From Paenibacillus cymbidii (GTDB lineage Bacteria; Bacillota; Bacilli; Paenibacillales; NBRC-103111): a DNA stretch of 64,000 nucleotides. Positions 1 through 7,900 of this stretch are shown here, piece by piece. Made by a program: the position numbers and the translations under genes. Position 1 is the stretch's first letter; each line of letters starts with the position of its first letter. The stretch covers positions 1 to 64,000 of the forward strand of contig NZ_SHLX01000029.1 of NCBI RefSeq assembly GCF_004764705.1, read 5' to 3'. The notes beneath the pieces were generated by a model that was not told where the DNA came from, did no database searches, and saw only the letters and a list, made by a program, of their open reading frames with translations.

Positions 1-47
1 CAGCGCATCCTCCCATTCTACAAGAAGGTTTCAACTGGCTCTCAGTT

Positions 48-127
48 CCGGAACGGTGGCTCAGTTTGACCGGAGACGTGGCTCAAATATTCCGGAACGA
101 TGGCTCATTTTACTCCGGAGTATTCAC
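48..127. mobile_element. IS21-like insertion sequence end (multiple terminal repeats)
   Basis: CCGGA recurs at 48, 70, 92 and 115, and TGGCTCA at 57, 79 and 101, giving a 22-base period. Regular sub-terminal repeats followed by a TG/CA-type tip (TGAATACTCCGG on the minus strand, tip near 127) are the pattern of IS21-family ends. The transposase genes would lie left of the window. The family assignment is inferred from repeat architecture only. Confidence 0.45.
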
Positions 128-669
128 CTTATTAAAAAGCCCTATAAAGAGCAGTAGGTGTTATAGTATTACAGTTACTTTTATATTAATCCCTTACATT
201 AGCCGAATATAGGAACGAGCAAACCCGCGCCACGACTGGCTTTTTACCAATACCCCATCCATTTCCAAGGTATAAGGGACATTTCCCATCCGAGTCCGTC
301 CCATTTGAGACGCTTCCAAGCTCAAGCCGGAGACACTTCCAAGCCAGCCCTTCGCAAAGCTCAAACGACACAAGCGTTGCCGTTGAAACCGAAACGTAAC
401 GAAAGATAAGACAGAGCGCGTAAAGCCCGTTGAGCGCCCACAGAGCGCCGGACAGCCAAAGAGAAGGGTAGATAGCGAACCGATCATAGAAGGGCTTAAA
501 CGAGCCGTGTAACCAAGGATCGCGAGAACAGCGTTGACAGCCTTGTCAGCCCGATAGAACGCGCCAGCGGCGCGGGGAGAGGAAGGACATGAGACAGCCG
601 AGAGCCAAGCGAAGCCGCCAGAGCACCGACGAGAGGGGGAAGTCGAACTCACATAAGCGAACAACAAAA
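128..669. other. Long stretch without a supportable gene
   Basis: This stretch lies between the IS-like end and the terminator of the copper-amine-oxidase-stalk gene. Overlapping minus-strand frames are open here, but none has a ribosome binding site, a recognisable domain or convincing composition, and one of them reads through the terminator hairpin. I see no gene. Confidence 0.5.
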
Positions 670-689
670 GCGCACCCGAAAGGATGCGC
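659..689 (-). terminator. Rho-independent terminator of the stalk-domain gene
   Basis: On the minus strand GCGCATCC and GGGTGCGC form an 8-bp stem with one G-U pair, followed by a T-rich tract (TTTTGTTG). It sits just past the stop of the gene at 713-2365. Confidence 0.75.
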
Positions 690-712
690 CACATTCTGAT
701 ACGTATGCAATC

Positions 713-2365
713 TTAGTGTATAGGAGGTCCATAAGTCGGCTGGGAATTGATTTCTTTTGCCTGATATCCCTGCATGACCTTTGTTTTTACAAACGAACTG
801 CCGGATCGATACCACCAAGCACCATTCAGCTCAAATACCATGTTGCCATCCACAATAGCGGTGTTATACCCTGCCGCATCGAACACTGCCGACCAAATAT
901 AAGGCTCTGTACTCCGAACATTATTCAAATGCCGCCCAAGCACATCGTAAGGAGAAAGAGTCAATTCAAAGTCAGTGGGCGATTTCCTAACACCAGCAAC
1001 TTTGCCGCCAAGGTAAGTAACGTTCCAACTTGCACCATTGTCTAGCTCTTGATAAAGCCCTGATGCCTTCAGGTCAAATGCTACACTTGAAAGATTATAC
1101 AGCTTTATAATCTTGTCTTTGGCAACTCCTGCCGCAACAAGATTCTTAAACTCATCGTCGGCAGACGACAGTGCTATGTCGCGAAGCCCCCATTCCATTC
1201 GGTCATCCGTTCGTGCTATCCGTGCTCCATCCAAGTATTCACCCCAGTATTGCGAATAGCCATGTGGATCATCACTGCCGATAAACGCATTAGGAATATT
1301 TTTCAACGCTTCATCGACGATACGCATAACGGTGTCGTATTCATTTTGATTTAAGCTGTTATATGAGTGACCGCCATAACGAACAGCTACAGCATCGGCT
1401 ACCTGGTACTTGCCCTTTATTGATTTTGGAGACTTTTTCATAAGTGCTACTTTATCGGATACTCGATGTACATTTTGCCTTGCAGTCTGTATAAGCGCTA
1501 TTTGCCAGTCTGACTTCACTCGCATTTCCATTACCTTGTCTACTAGAGGCAGGTAGTCATCCAGAACAGAAGATAACCTACTCACGTTTTCCCATCCGTA
1601 GTAATCCATTTTCCGATCAATGACAAATAGCTGAACAGTAACATTGCTATACGCTTTAAATACGCTCTTGAACTTCTGCGTGAGTTCATTATTATCATCT
1701 GAAGCCTTGGCATACGTGTCCAAACTGATCTTTAATTCTTCGAACGCCTTCTTCAAATCTGGAATCAACTCTTCCTCAGATCGGTTACTCTCGATGAGTG
1801 TCAGTTGCTTCGTAAAATGATCGACTGGCACGGTTTGATTCGATCCTTCGATAGCATCGGCACGATCAATCCTAGCTGTTCTCGAAGCATCGTCCCAGTT
1901 GACTTTAGCTCCAAGAGCCTCGCTAACAAACCGAAGCGGCACAAGCGTACTCCCATTAACGACTTTCGCGGGCGCGGCTAATTCCTTCTGAACCCCGTTA
2001 ACCGTCGCAGTGTTCTGACCGATTTTTAAGGTTACCGCGATCGAGCTTCGATTAAGAACTTTATACGCATATACCGTTTGATTTTCGCCATCCCAGATCA
2101 CATTTGCGCCAAGCGCTTCAAATATGCCTCTGAGCGGAACTAAAGTGCTTCCATGCTCAACGACGGGCGGTTGAGGATAAGACTGCTTGATGCCATCCAT
2201 GAAGATCGTAACATCCCCCGATGTCGAGAGGACACTGATCTTAACTTTTGATTTGGCTGGCGAATCCCCATTTTCCGCGAACACAACATTCCCCATCCCC
2301 GAGAGGAGGAGTGAACCGACCAAAGCCGTTGTAACCACACTTTTACAAATACTTACTGTCTTCAT
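713..2365 (-). CDS. Secreted protein with copper amine oxidase N-terminal-like (stalk) domains
   Basis: A 550-residue exported protein. Residues 1-30 are a signal peptide with a hydrophobic core ending in VFA. Residues 40-170 hold two copies of the stalk domain also found at the N terminus of copper amine oxidases, marked by STLVPLRGIFEALGA and STLVPLRFVSEALGA, each followed by a W-D strand. In Bacillales these domains occur on many cell-wall-associated proteins and do not imply amine oxidase activity. The remaining 380 residues match no family I recognise and lack oxidase motifs. The start has a strong AGGAGGT site. It is transcribed away from a small XRE regulator, with inverted repeats between them that could control both genes. 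Function unknown. Confidence 0.8.
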   Translation of the reverse strand: MKTVSICKSVVTTALVGSLLLSGMGNVVFAENGDSPAKSKVKISVLSTSGDVTIFMDGIKQSYPQPPVVEHGSTLVPLRGIFEALGANVIWDGENQTVYAYKVLNRSSIAVTLKIGQNTATVNGVQKELAAPAKVVNGSTLVPLRFVSEALGAKVNWDDASRTARIDRADAIEGSNQTVPVDHFTKQLTLIESNRSEEELIPDLKKAFEELKISLDTYAKASDDNNELTQKFKSVFKAYSNVTVQLFVIDRKMDYYGWENVSRLSSVLDDYLPLVDKVMEMRVKSDWQIALIQTARQNVHRVSDKVALMKKSPKSIKGKYQVADAVAVRYGGHSYNSLNQNEYDTVMRIVDEALKNIPNAFIGSDDPHGYSQYWGEYLDGARIARTDDRMEWGLRDIALSSADDEFKNLVAAGVAKDKIIKLYNLSSVAFDLKASGLYQELDNGASWNVTYLGGKVAGVRKSPTDFELTLSPYDVLGRHLNNVRSTEPYIWSAVFDAAGYNTAIVDGNMVFELNGAWWYRSGSSFVKTKVMQGYQAKEINSQPTYGPPIH

Positions 2366-2409
2366 GGACGAAAAAACCTCCTATGTACTCACAAAAAAAC
2401 AAAATGGTT

Positions 2410-2455
2410 GAGTATACTCTACTGATACCTTCAACTTACCATGATTGAATGGTAA
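2410..2455. promoter_or_regulatory. Palindromes between divergent genes: candidate operator for the XRE regulator
   Basis: There are two perfect symmetries: GAGTATACTC at 2410-2419, which contains a TATACT -10-like element, and TTACCAT/ATGGTAA arms at 2436-2442 and 2449-2455 with a 6-base spacer. They sit between the stalk-domain gene (minus) and the XRE gene (plus), where an autoregulatory operator would be expected. Which protein binds is inference. Confidence 0.45.
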
Positions 2456-2475
2456 CTAAAAGAGGTAAATTTGCC

Positions 2476-2757
2476 ATGAACGATAGAAAAATCAAGCCCT
2501 TGATCTCCGCCATTCTAGGCAGAGTCCTTAAGGCGAAACGAATGGAACTTAACTTGAGTCAGTATGACCTTGCAGACCGTTTCGAGATTGATCGGTCATT
2601 TATCTCCCTTGTCGAAAGCGGAAAGCATGAACTGTCTGTCAGCAAAATCTTCATGTTATGCCAAGCGCTGGACATCACGCCAACGGAATTTATTCGCCTC
2701 GTCGAGTCAGAGTACGATAAAGCAGTTGTAGAGCATCCGCTGGACAATGAGGAATAA
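2476..2757 (+). CDS. Small XRE-family helix-turn-helix regulator
   Basis: A 93-residue single-domain DNA-binding protein of the Cro/CI (XRE) type. The HTH runs from about residue 12 to 66: LGRVLKAKRMELNLSQYDLA, then the recognition helix around RSFISLVESGK and the closing helices LSVSKIFMLCQALDITPTEF. There is no sensor or oligomerisation domain beyond a short acidic tail. I chose the ATG at 2476 because AGAGGT lies 9 bases upstream; an earlier in-frame ATG at 2449 has no such site. It is divergent from the stalk-domain gene and is followed by a strong terminator, so it is monocistronic. It probably represses itself and perhaps its divergent neighbour; that is inference. Confidence 0.85.
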   Translation: MNDRKIKPLISAILGRVLKAKRMELNLSQYDLADRFEIDRSFISLVESGKHELSVSKIFMLCQALDITPTEFIRLVESEYDKAVVEHPLDNEE

Positions 2758-2774
2758 TACTGTATAAAACTCAA

Positions 2775-2802
2775 GCCGCCCTTGTTGCCGGGCGGCTTCT
2801 TT
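2775..2802 (+). terminator. Terminator after the XRE regulator
   Basis: GCCGCCC (2775-2781) pairs with GGGCGGC (2790-2796) across an 8-base loop and is followed by TTCTTT. It lies 18 bases after the stop codon. Confidence 0.75.
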
Positions 2803-2812
2803 ACAGATGGAA

Positions 2813-3103
2813 TCAACCAGGCACATCGCTCAGAAGATGCTTCCAGATGGAAAGACCATCCTTAATTCCCGCATAGTAGAGCCACTCTCTTTCGGTGGTC
2901 GCCCAGTAGTTCATAAGCTCTTCCCACTCCAAGATCAGCCCAAACATCGGAGACGGTAACTCTTGCTTCAGCCGTGTTTCAATTTCCTTCTGACGTTGTC
3001 GAATCGCCTCGACTTCTGCCAGTTTTGCGGCTTCTCTGGCTCGCTCAATAAACCGTCCGTCGAATGCCGTATGTAGCCATGCCGGACATAGATTTTCCTG
3101 CAC
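2813..3103 (-). CDS. Small hypothetical protein
   Basis: A 96-residue protein with a charged helical middle (AKLAEVEAIRQRQKEIETRLK, likely a short coiled coil) and an aromatic C-terminal half (LEWEELMNYWATTEREWLYY). No family is recognised. The GTG at 3103 is favoured over the GTG at 3112 because GAGGGG lies at normal distance from the former and abuts the latter. It shares strand and neighbourhood with a recombinase remnant and another small unknown, so the three may be cargo of an old mobile element. That grouping is inference. Confidence 0.5.
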   Translation of the reverse strand: MQENLCPAWLHTAFDGRFIERAREAAKLAEVEAIRQRQKEIETRLKQELPSPMFGLILEWEELMNYWATTEREWLYYAGIKDGLSIWKHLLSDVPG

Positions 3104-3528
3104 TTCGATCACCCCCTCGCAAGCGTTTCGTGCATGTTACCTTGAGCGCAACCACTTGCGCAAGTAGGGAGTTGCGGGAGGATTATGGGAGGATACAGGC
3201 AAGCTCGCCCTGAGAGTTTCACTGAGAACTTTGAACCAACCGAAATTTTAAGCGGGAAGGATATCTTTATTTCAGCGGCGTAGCGTCACTTTACCCCGCA
3301 TTTAGCATGCAGGAAAATGAAGGACTGGACATCGGCTTAAAATAACCGAGCCAGAAATAAGCCGCGCCAAAACCACGGTATAGACATACCTAACTGACCA
3401 TTTGGGTAGCCGCCCGAAACTGCGTCCTGATCGCTCGTCTTCGCTTTGTGATCAGAAAAAAGGCAACCCAATCGAAAAGGAACGAACACCTATCCGCACC
3501 CGTTCGATTTGCTACCCGATTCCAGCAA
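3104..3528. other. Gene-free stretch in the recombinase neighbourhood
   Basis: About 425 bases with no supportable open frame. The only structure seen is a weak hairpin with a T-run at its right end, listed separately. Confidence 0.5.
3456..3516 (-). terminator. Possible terminator of the recombinase-like gene
   Basis: On the minus strand GGTAGCAAATCG pairs imperfectly (G-U pairs and a small bulge) with CGATTGGGTTGCC, followed by TTTTTT. It lies 12 bases past the stop of the gene at 3529-3957. Confidence 0.35.
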
Positions 3529-3957
3529 TTACTTCGACTTGTCCATAAGCCGTTGGAAGTGAATCCAGTTATAATGATCCAATAAAGCCGAATTTCCGCT
3601 CATCGTATCGACCAATCCGTCCAAAGAAATAAGGTGTTTCCCTGCCGCCGTGATCAACTCGCTCAATTCATATCCGACCTCAGCGTTGCGAAAGAGCCGC
3701 CATATTCCAGTAACGAGGATGGCGTCGAATTGTTCGCGCCGCATATCGGCAATAAGCTTACTCAAACCCGGACGGTCACAATAGGAAGATGTGACTGGGC
3801 AGGTGTCGACGTATACACCATTAATGATGCCCCGACATTTTGCTTCTGTCCGCAGCATCTGAAGCTGCGCCAAGAGCGAATCGACTTGTTCTTCACCGCG
3901 CCTGTCCTCTTGCACATACAGCGCCATCCCATACGATGGCAGGTGTTTCATGAGCAT
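3529..3957 (-). CDS. Degenerate serine recombinase (resolvase N-terminal domain only)
   Basis: A 142-residue protein that aligns with the catalytic N-terminal domain of serine recombinases: strand ALYVQEDRRGEEQ, then DRPGLSKLIADM, then a region equivalent to the usual KLDRLSR block. Two key features are altered. The Ser of the YVRVS-type active site is replaced (YVQED), and the Asp of D-R-x-x-R is Trp (IWRLFR). The large-recombinase or HTH C-terminal domain is absent. It is therefore unlikely to catalyse recombination. It may be a remnant or may have kept a binding or regulatory role. The ATG at 3957 has an AAGGTGA site. Such stand-alone resolvase-like genes are seen in Paenibacillus accessory regions. 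Confidence 0.7.
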   Translation of the reverse strand: MLMKHLPSYGMALYVQEDRRGEEQVDSLLAQLQMLRTEAKCRGIINGVYVDTCPVTSSYCDRPGLSKLIADMRREQFDAILVTGIWRLFRNAEVGYELSELITAAGKHLISLDGLVDTMSGNSALLDHYNWIHFQRLMDKSK

Positions 3958-4060
3958 GCGAACATCACCTTCCGCGAGTAAATTATCGGTACGACCTGCA
4001 TGGACCGATAATTAAACATAAACCCCACTCACAGTATGAATGCCGCCTCATCCCGTCAAA

Positions 4061-4094
4061 TAAAAAAGCTCAAGCCCATTACAGGCTCAAGCTT
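4061..4094 (-). terminator. Terminator of the small gene at 4103-4369
   Basis: On the minus strand AAGCTTGAGCC and GGCTTGAGCTT form an 11-bp stem with two G-U pairs, followed by a run of six T. It lies immediately past the stop codon. Confidence 0.7.
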
Positions 4095-4102
4095 GCCAGC
4101 CG

Positions 4103-4369
4103 CTATTCACTTTTGGCATCCCTGTGCCATTCCGCGATAAGATCATCGCGCGTCAACCGCAGACTCTGAATTTCTTCGCGGATCTGCTGCCGCCGCGGCG
4201 CACTTGTAATCGCTTTTCCATGCTCAAGAACAAGTTTGCAATGTCGTCTCGCGATTGACAAGAGCACCTGCTCTTGCATATTGTCCAGTTCAAGTGCGGC
4301 CAACGGACGAGCGCTTGTAATACCCGAAACTTCCAGAGACGGCGGTTCTTTTTCCAGTGAAGAAAGCAT
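4103..4369 (-). CDS. Small hypothetical protein
   Basis: An 88-residue, predominantly helical protein. The middle (DNMQEQVLLSIARRHCKLVL) and the end (QIREEIQSLRLTRDDLIAEW) look like amphipathic helices. No domain is recognised. The ATG at 4369 is preferred over the upstream TTG codons because GGGGG lies 8 bases upstream of it. It is upstream of, and on the same strand as, the recombinase-like gene but is separated from it by its own terminator. Function unknown. Confidence 0.5.
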   Translation of the reverse strand: MLSSLEKEPPSLEVSGITSARPLAALELDNMQEQVLLSIARRHCKLVLEHGKAITSAPRRQQIREEIQSLRLTRDDLIAEWHRDAKSE

Positions 4370-4512
4370 CAACAAAACCCCCAGCGAAAAGTTTTGTTGA
4401 TGTTACCTTGGTTCGGCGGCTGTTGCAAGTCATTTGATACCATAATAAGCCACAGTGGGCAGGTGAATTCAAACTGCTCGATTCATTCATCACTGCGTGG
4501 ATGTATACAAAA

Positions 4513-4547
4513 GTAAGACCTTGAGGGGAATTTCTTCCCTCAAGGTC
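4513..4547 (-). terminator. Terminator of the RHS toxin operon
   Basis: GACCTTGAGGG (4517-4527) and CCCTCAAGGTC (4537-4547) form a perfect 11-bp stem with a 9-base loop. The minus-strand transcript continues into TTACTTTTG. It lies just past the barstar-like gene and closes the operon. Confidence 0.7.
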
Positions 4548-4553
4548 AATATA

Positions 4554-4967
4554 TTAATCTACCAAATACACCATAAATTTTTTGGGCTGGCCATCAACCG
4601 TTACATGCTTAACTTCCTCTTGCCAGTAAGGCAGGATGGTATCGATAAAAAGAGAAATCATCTGTTTCTTCAAGTTAGGGTCAGCCTTCATGAAACTAGA
4701 ATAGTTTTTAATAATTAGTACATATGCCTCAAAGTCAAGCCAATCTAGATCTCTAATCCAATCGAGATAGCGATCAATGCTGTCATAGCAATCTGATGGA
4801 AACTTAAATTGACGCTGCACTTCTGAAATATACTCCTCCCATGATCCGATTTCAGCTCCATTTAACTCAACCACAAGCACAGCTTCTGATAAATTAAGTC
4901 CTTCCATCTCAGCCTTAAGTTTGTCACTACTGATCTCGATTACTTGATTTTTAACATCTTCCCACAT
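4554..4967 (-). CDS. Barstar-family immunity protein
   Basis: A 137-residue cytoplasmic protein with the barstar fold signature: an N-terminal hydrophobic strand followed by NGAEIGSWEEYISEVQ, then FPSDCYDSIDRYLDWIRDLDWL, in which the Asp/Trp-rich helix-loop corresponds to the barnase-contacting region, then a YVLIIKNYS strand. Barstars bind and block barnase-type RNases. It lies 12 bases downstream of the RHS gene, whose C terminus is a barnase-like domain, so it is the cognate immunity protein by position and family. The ATG at 4967 is preferred: AAGGG overlaps the RHS stop codon and lies 9 bases from it, while the ATG at 4976 directly abuts that site. It has a C-terminal extension of about 30 residues relative to classical barstar. 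Confidence 0.85.
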   Translation of the reverse strand: MWEDVKNQVIEISSDKLKAEMEGLNLSEAVLVVELNGAEIGSWEEYISEVQRQFKFPSDCYDSIDRYLDWIRDLDWLDFEAYVLIIKNYSSFMKADPNLKKQMISLFIDTILPYWQEEVKHVTVDGQPKKFMVYLVD

Positions 4968-4979
4968 GGCTATCATCCC

Positions 4980-7900
4980 TTATTTAACTTGTGTAAATGT
5001 ACCGTAATGGTCTCCAGTGTAATAGATCGAACCATCGGAACCGACAACGAATCTTTCACTATCCCGATTTTGACCTGCCACTTTATTGTTCACATCAAAC
5101 TCCCTATAAGTAATTGGAGTTCCATTACTTCCTGTAGTAGGAAGCTTCAAATCGCTATTCTCATACTTACCTCCGGCTTTTGTACCTGCCGATTGACCGG
5201 ATACAGGTCCCTTCCACCCAGATTTATTATACTTATCATACGCATTCTTGGCATTCTGAGCCAAACCATCGTAACTACCACTTGTTATACAGCCAGTATT
5301 ATGAACCCAAATCCCTAAATCACTTACAAAGTAGGTATGGAAGTCAGCAACAGTAAAGTTATACACCTTAACCTTTTCTTCGTGCTTAACATTCTTGATG
5401 CTGTCAATCGTTAAGGTATTTCCATTGCTCTGCTGCAGCTTATCCCCTACCTGCAAATCCGCCGCCAACACCCAACCTTCACTTTCGACCCAGAACGGAT
5501 GATTATCGGTTGTCTCAATGACTTGGTCACCGACCGTCATCTCGTAAATGATCTCCTTATCATTTCGATACAGATGCGTGACTTCCTTGTAAGCCTGCTC
5601 GCCAGTCTCCTCATTTTTGGAAAGAACCTTATCTCCGACTTCAATGTCTTCAATATTCTTCTCCCCTTCGTCTGTAAGCACTTTGGTTCCAGCAACAAAA
5701 CAGTTACAGGCTGCAATAAGTTTTTCCGTTTCTTTGGCGGCGGTTTTTTCGAGCTTCACAGCTTTTCTAAAAAACTTGCCGACTGCAGCAAAATCTCCGA
5801 CGAGCGGTACAGCAGCAATCGCTGATAATGCGGCCCCCGTCTTATCCCCTCTTCCTAAAGAGATCAAAGCGTTCAAACCATCAGCCACTGCGCCCCCAAC
5901 AGGTATAAATCCTGCCAGATCTAATCCAAGCTGCACATAATCCAGCATTTCATCTATGTTTGATTGTTCTTCATCCTCGACCGAAACGTCTTCATTTTCT
6001 ATCAACTCTTCGGGTGCTTCCTGCTGCGTCTGGTTGATATCCTCCCACGTCGGAGCTTCGACACCCCCTTGTTCCGGTTCGTTGCCACTCTTTATCGCAT
6101 CGCCATCGCGAGCCAACCCGAACGGGTCTACATAGGAAATCGGATTGCCATTGACATACGCATATCGATTTAACGTTTGTCCGCCAATAATGCTGCCTAA
6201 CACGACATCCCGGTTGATAAATCGTTTGATTTCCGGGTTGTAGTACCGCGCACGCATGAAATACAGACCGTTGTTGTCCGTCATGACGCCATCCCTACCG
6301 TTGAATAAAAACGGATTCGGCGAATTGCCATCACGACTAGCCAATTCTCCATAGATTCCATACTCGTACTGATCCGTTACATCGCCATCTTCGTCCGACA
6401 ATGCGACAGTGCTGCCGCGGCGGTCCTGATGATAAGCACGATAGCTTCCGTCCGCCATTTGTAACCCGACCAAACCGAGGCCATAAATATAATAGGCTTT
6501 CGGCTGTCCCTGTTCGTCCGTCTCCATCAGCACTTGTGAGTAATAGGCGTTCGGGTTTACTACATATCTTGTCGTAACGCCATTCTCTGTAACCGCCGTT
6601 CTATAGCTTTCCGCGTCGTAATGATAGCTGATGCCTCCGGCCTGTACGAGTCGGTTCCGCGAATCGTAACTGTAAGTACCGATGCCGCCCGCCTGTGGGC
6701 CGTAGGTCATGTTGCCATCCGCATCGTAAATGACTTGTTGACCGTTATAAGTCGCCAAACGATTATCAGCCGCATAGGTCATCTCCTGCGGTTGTATCGC
6801 CGTCCAGGAAAGCCTCTCCTCTGACGATTCGGTAGCCGCGACATTCCCTGCGGCATCGTAAGCATACGTCTCCTGATAAATGATTTCGCCAGAAATTGAT
6901 TCATCCTTAAGCAGAATCAATTGGCCGGCACTATCATACGCCCTCGTTTCCTTGGAACCGTCAGGACGATAGGCAGCAAGAAGGCGGTTGTTTTCATCAT
7001 ATTCGTAACGTGTCTCACGGCCTTCCCAGTCCGTTACTTTGGTCATGCGGTCCAGATCATCGTACGTGTAAGTAACAATTTTGCCGTCCGGATAAGTAAG
7101 GGCAACCAGATTTCCTACCGCATCATATTCGTAGTGCAGCGTATTGCCATACTCATCCGTGTAGGAAACAAGGCGATTTAACGCGTCCCAATCTCTGGTT
7201 TTGACGTGACCGTACTGGTCCGTGATCGTGGTGACCCGATCATTGTTGTCATATTGCAACTGAACCGTATCTTCGACACGTTCCGCTCCCACCACTTTCC
7301 CGGCGGCATCATAAGTGTAATCGGCAGACTGGCCACGGCTGTTCGTTTCCTGGATGAGCAGTCCGCGTGAATCGTAACGATAAATTTTTTCGCTGCCGGT
7401 TGATGTGACTTCGCGGATCAAGCGGTTTCTGCTGTCGTATTCGAAGCGGGTAATATTATGATTCGGATCTTCAATCTGAACCACATTCCCGTTTGCATCG
7501 AACACTCGGCTACTCGTGGATTGATCGGCATCGGTGACGGCAACCAGACGATTCAAACTGTCGTATGCATATTCCGCAACCCGCCCCAAGGCATCCGTTG
7601 ACTCAATCAGTCTGCCCAAGCTATCGTATTGCTTGTTGCTGACATGGCCCAGCGCATCGACTTCCTGAATCGGACGATACGCTTCATCGAGAATTCTGCT
7701 TAGTACCTGTTGACCTTTGGCATCCTTGATTCCAATCAGGTTGCCGGCATCGTCATATTGGCGACTTCGGCTATAACCCATCGGATTTATCGTTTCCAGA
7801 AGTTGGCCGAGCGCATTGTACTCATAACGAGTCGTCCGCTGCAAAGGATCCGTGACCCGAATCAGTCTGCCCATCCCATCATATTCATACTTCGTCTCAT

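Noticed and set aside
194..694. Open frame of 166 codons on the minus strand left of the stalk-domain gene
   Set aside because: It begins inside the terminator hairpin of the neighbouring gene, lacks a ribosome site and shows no domain.
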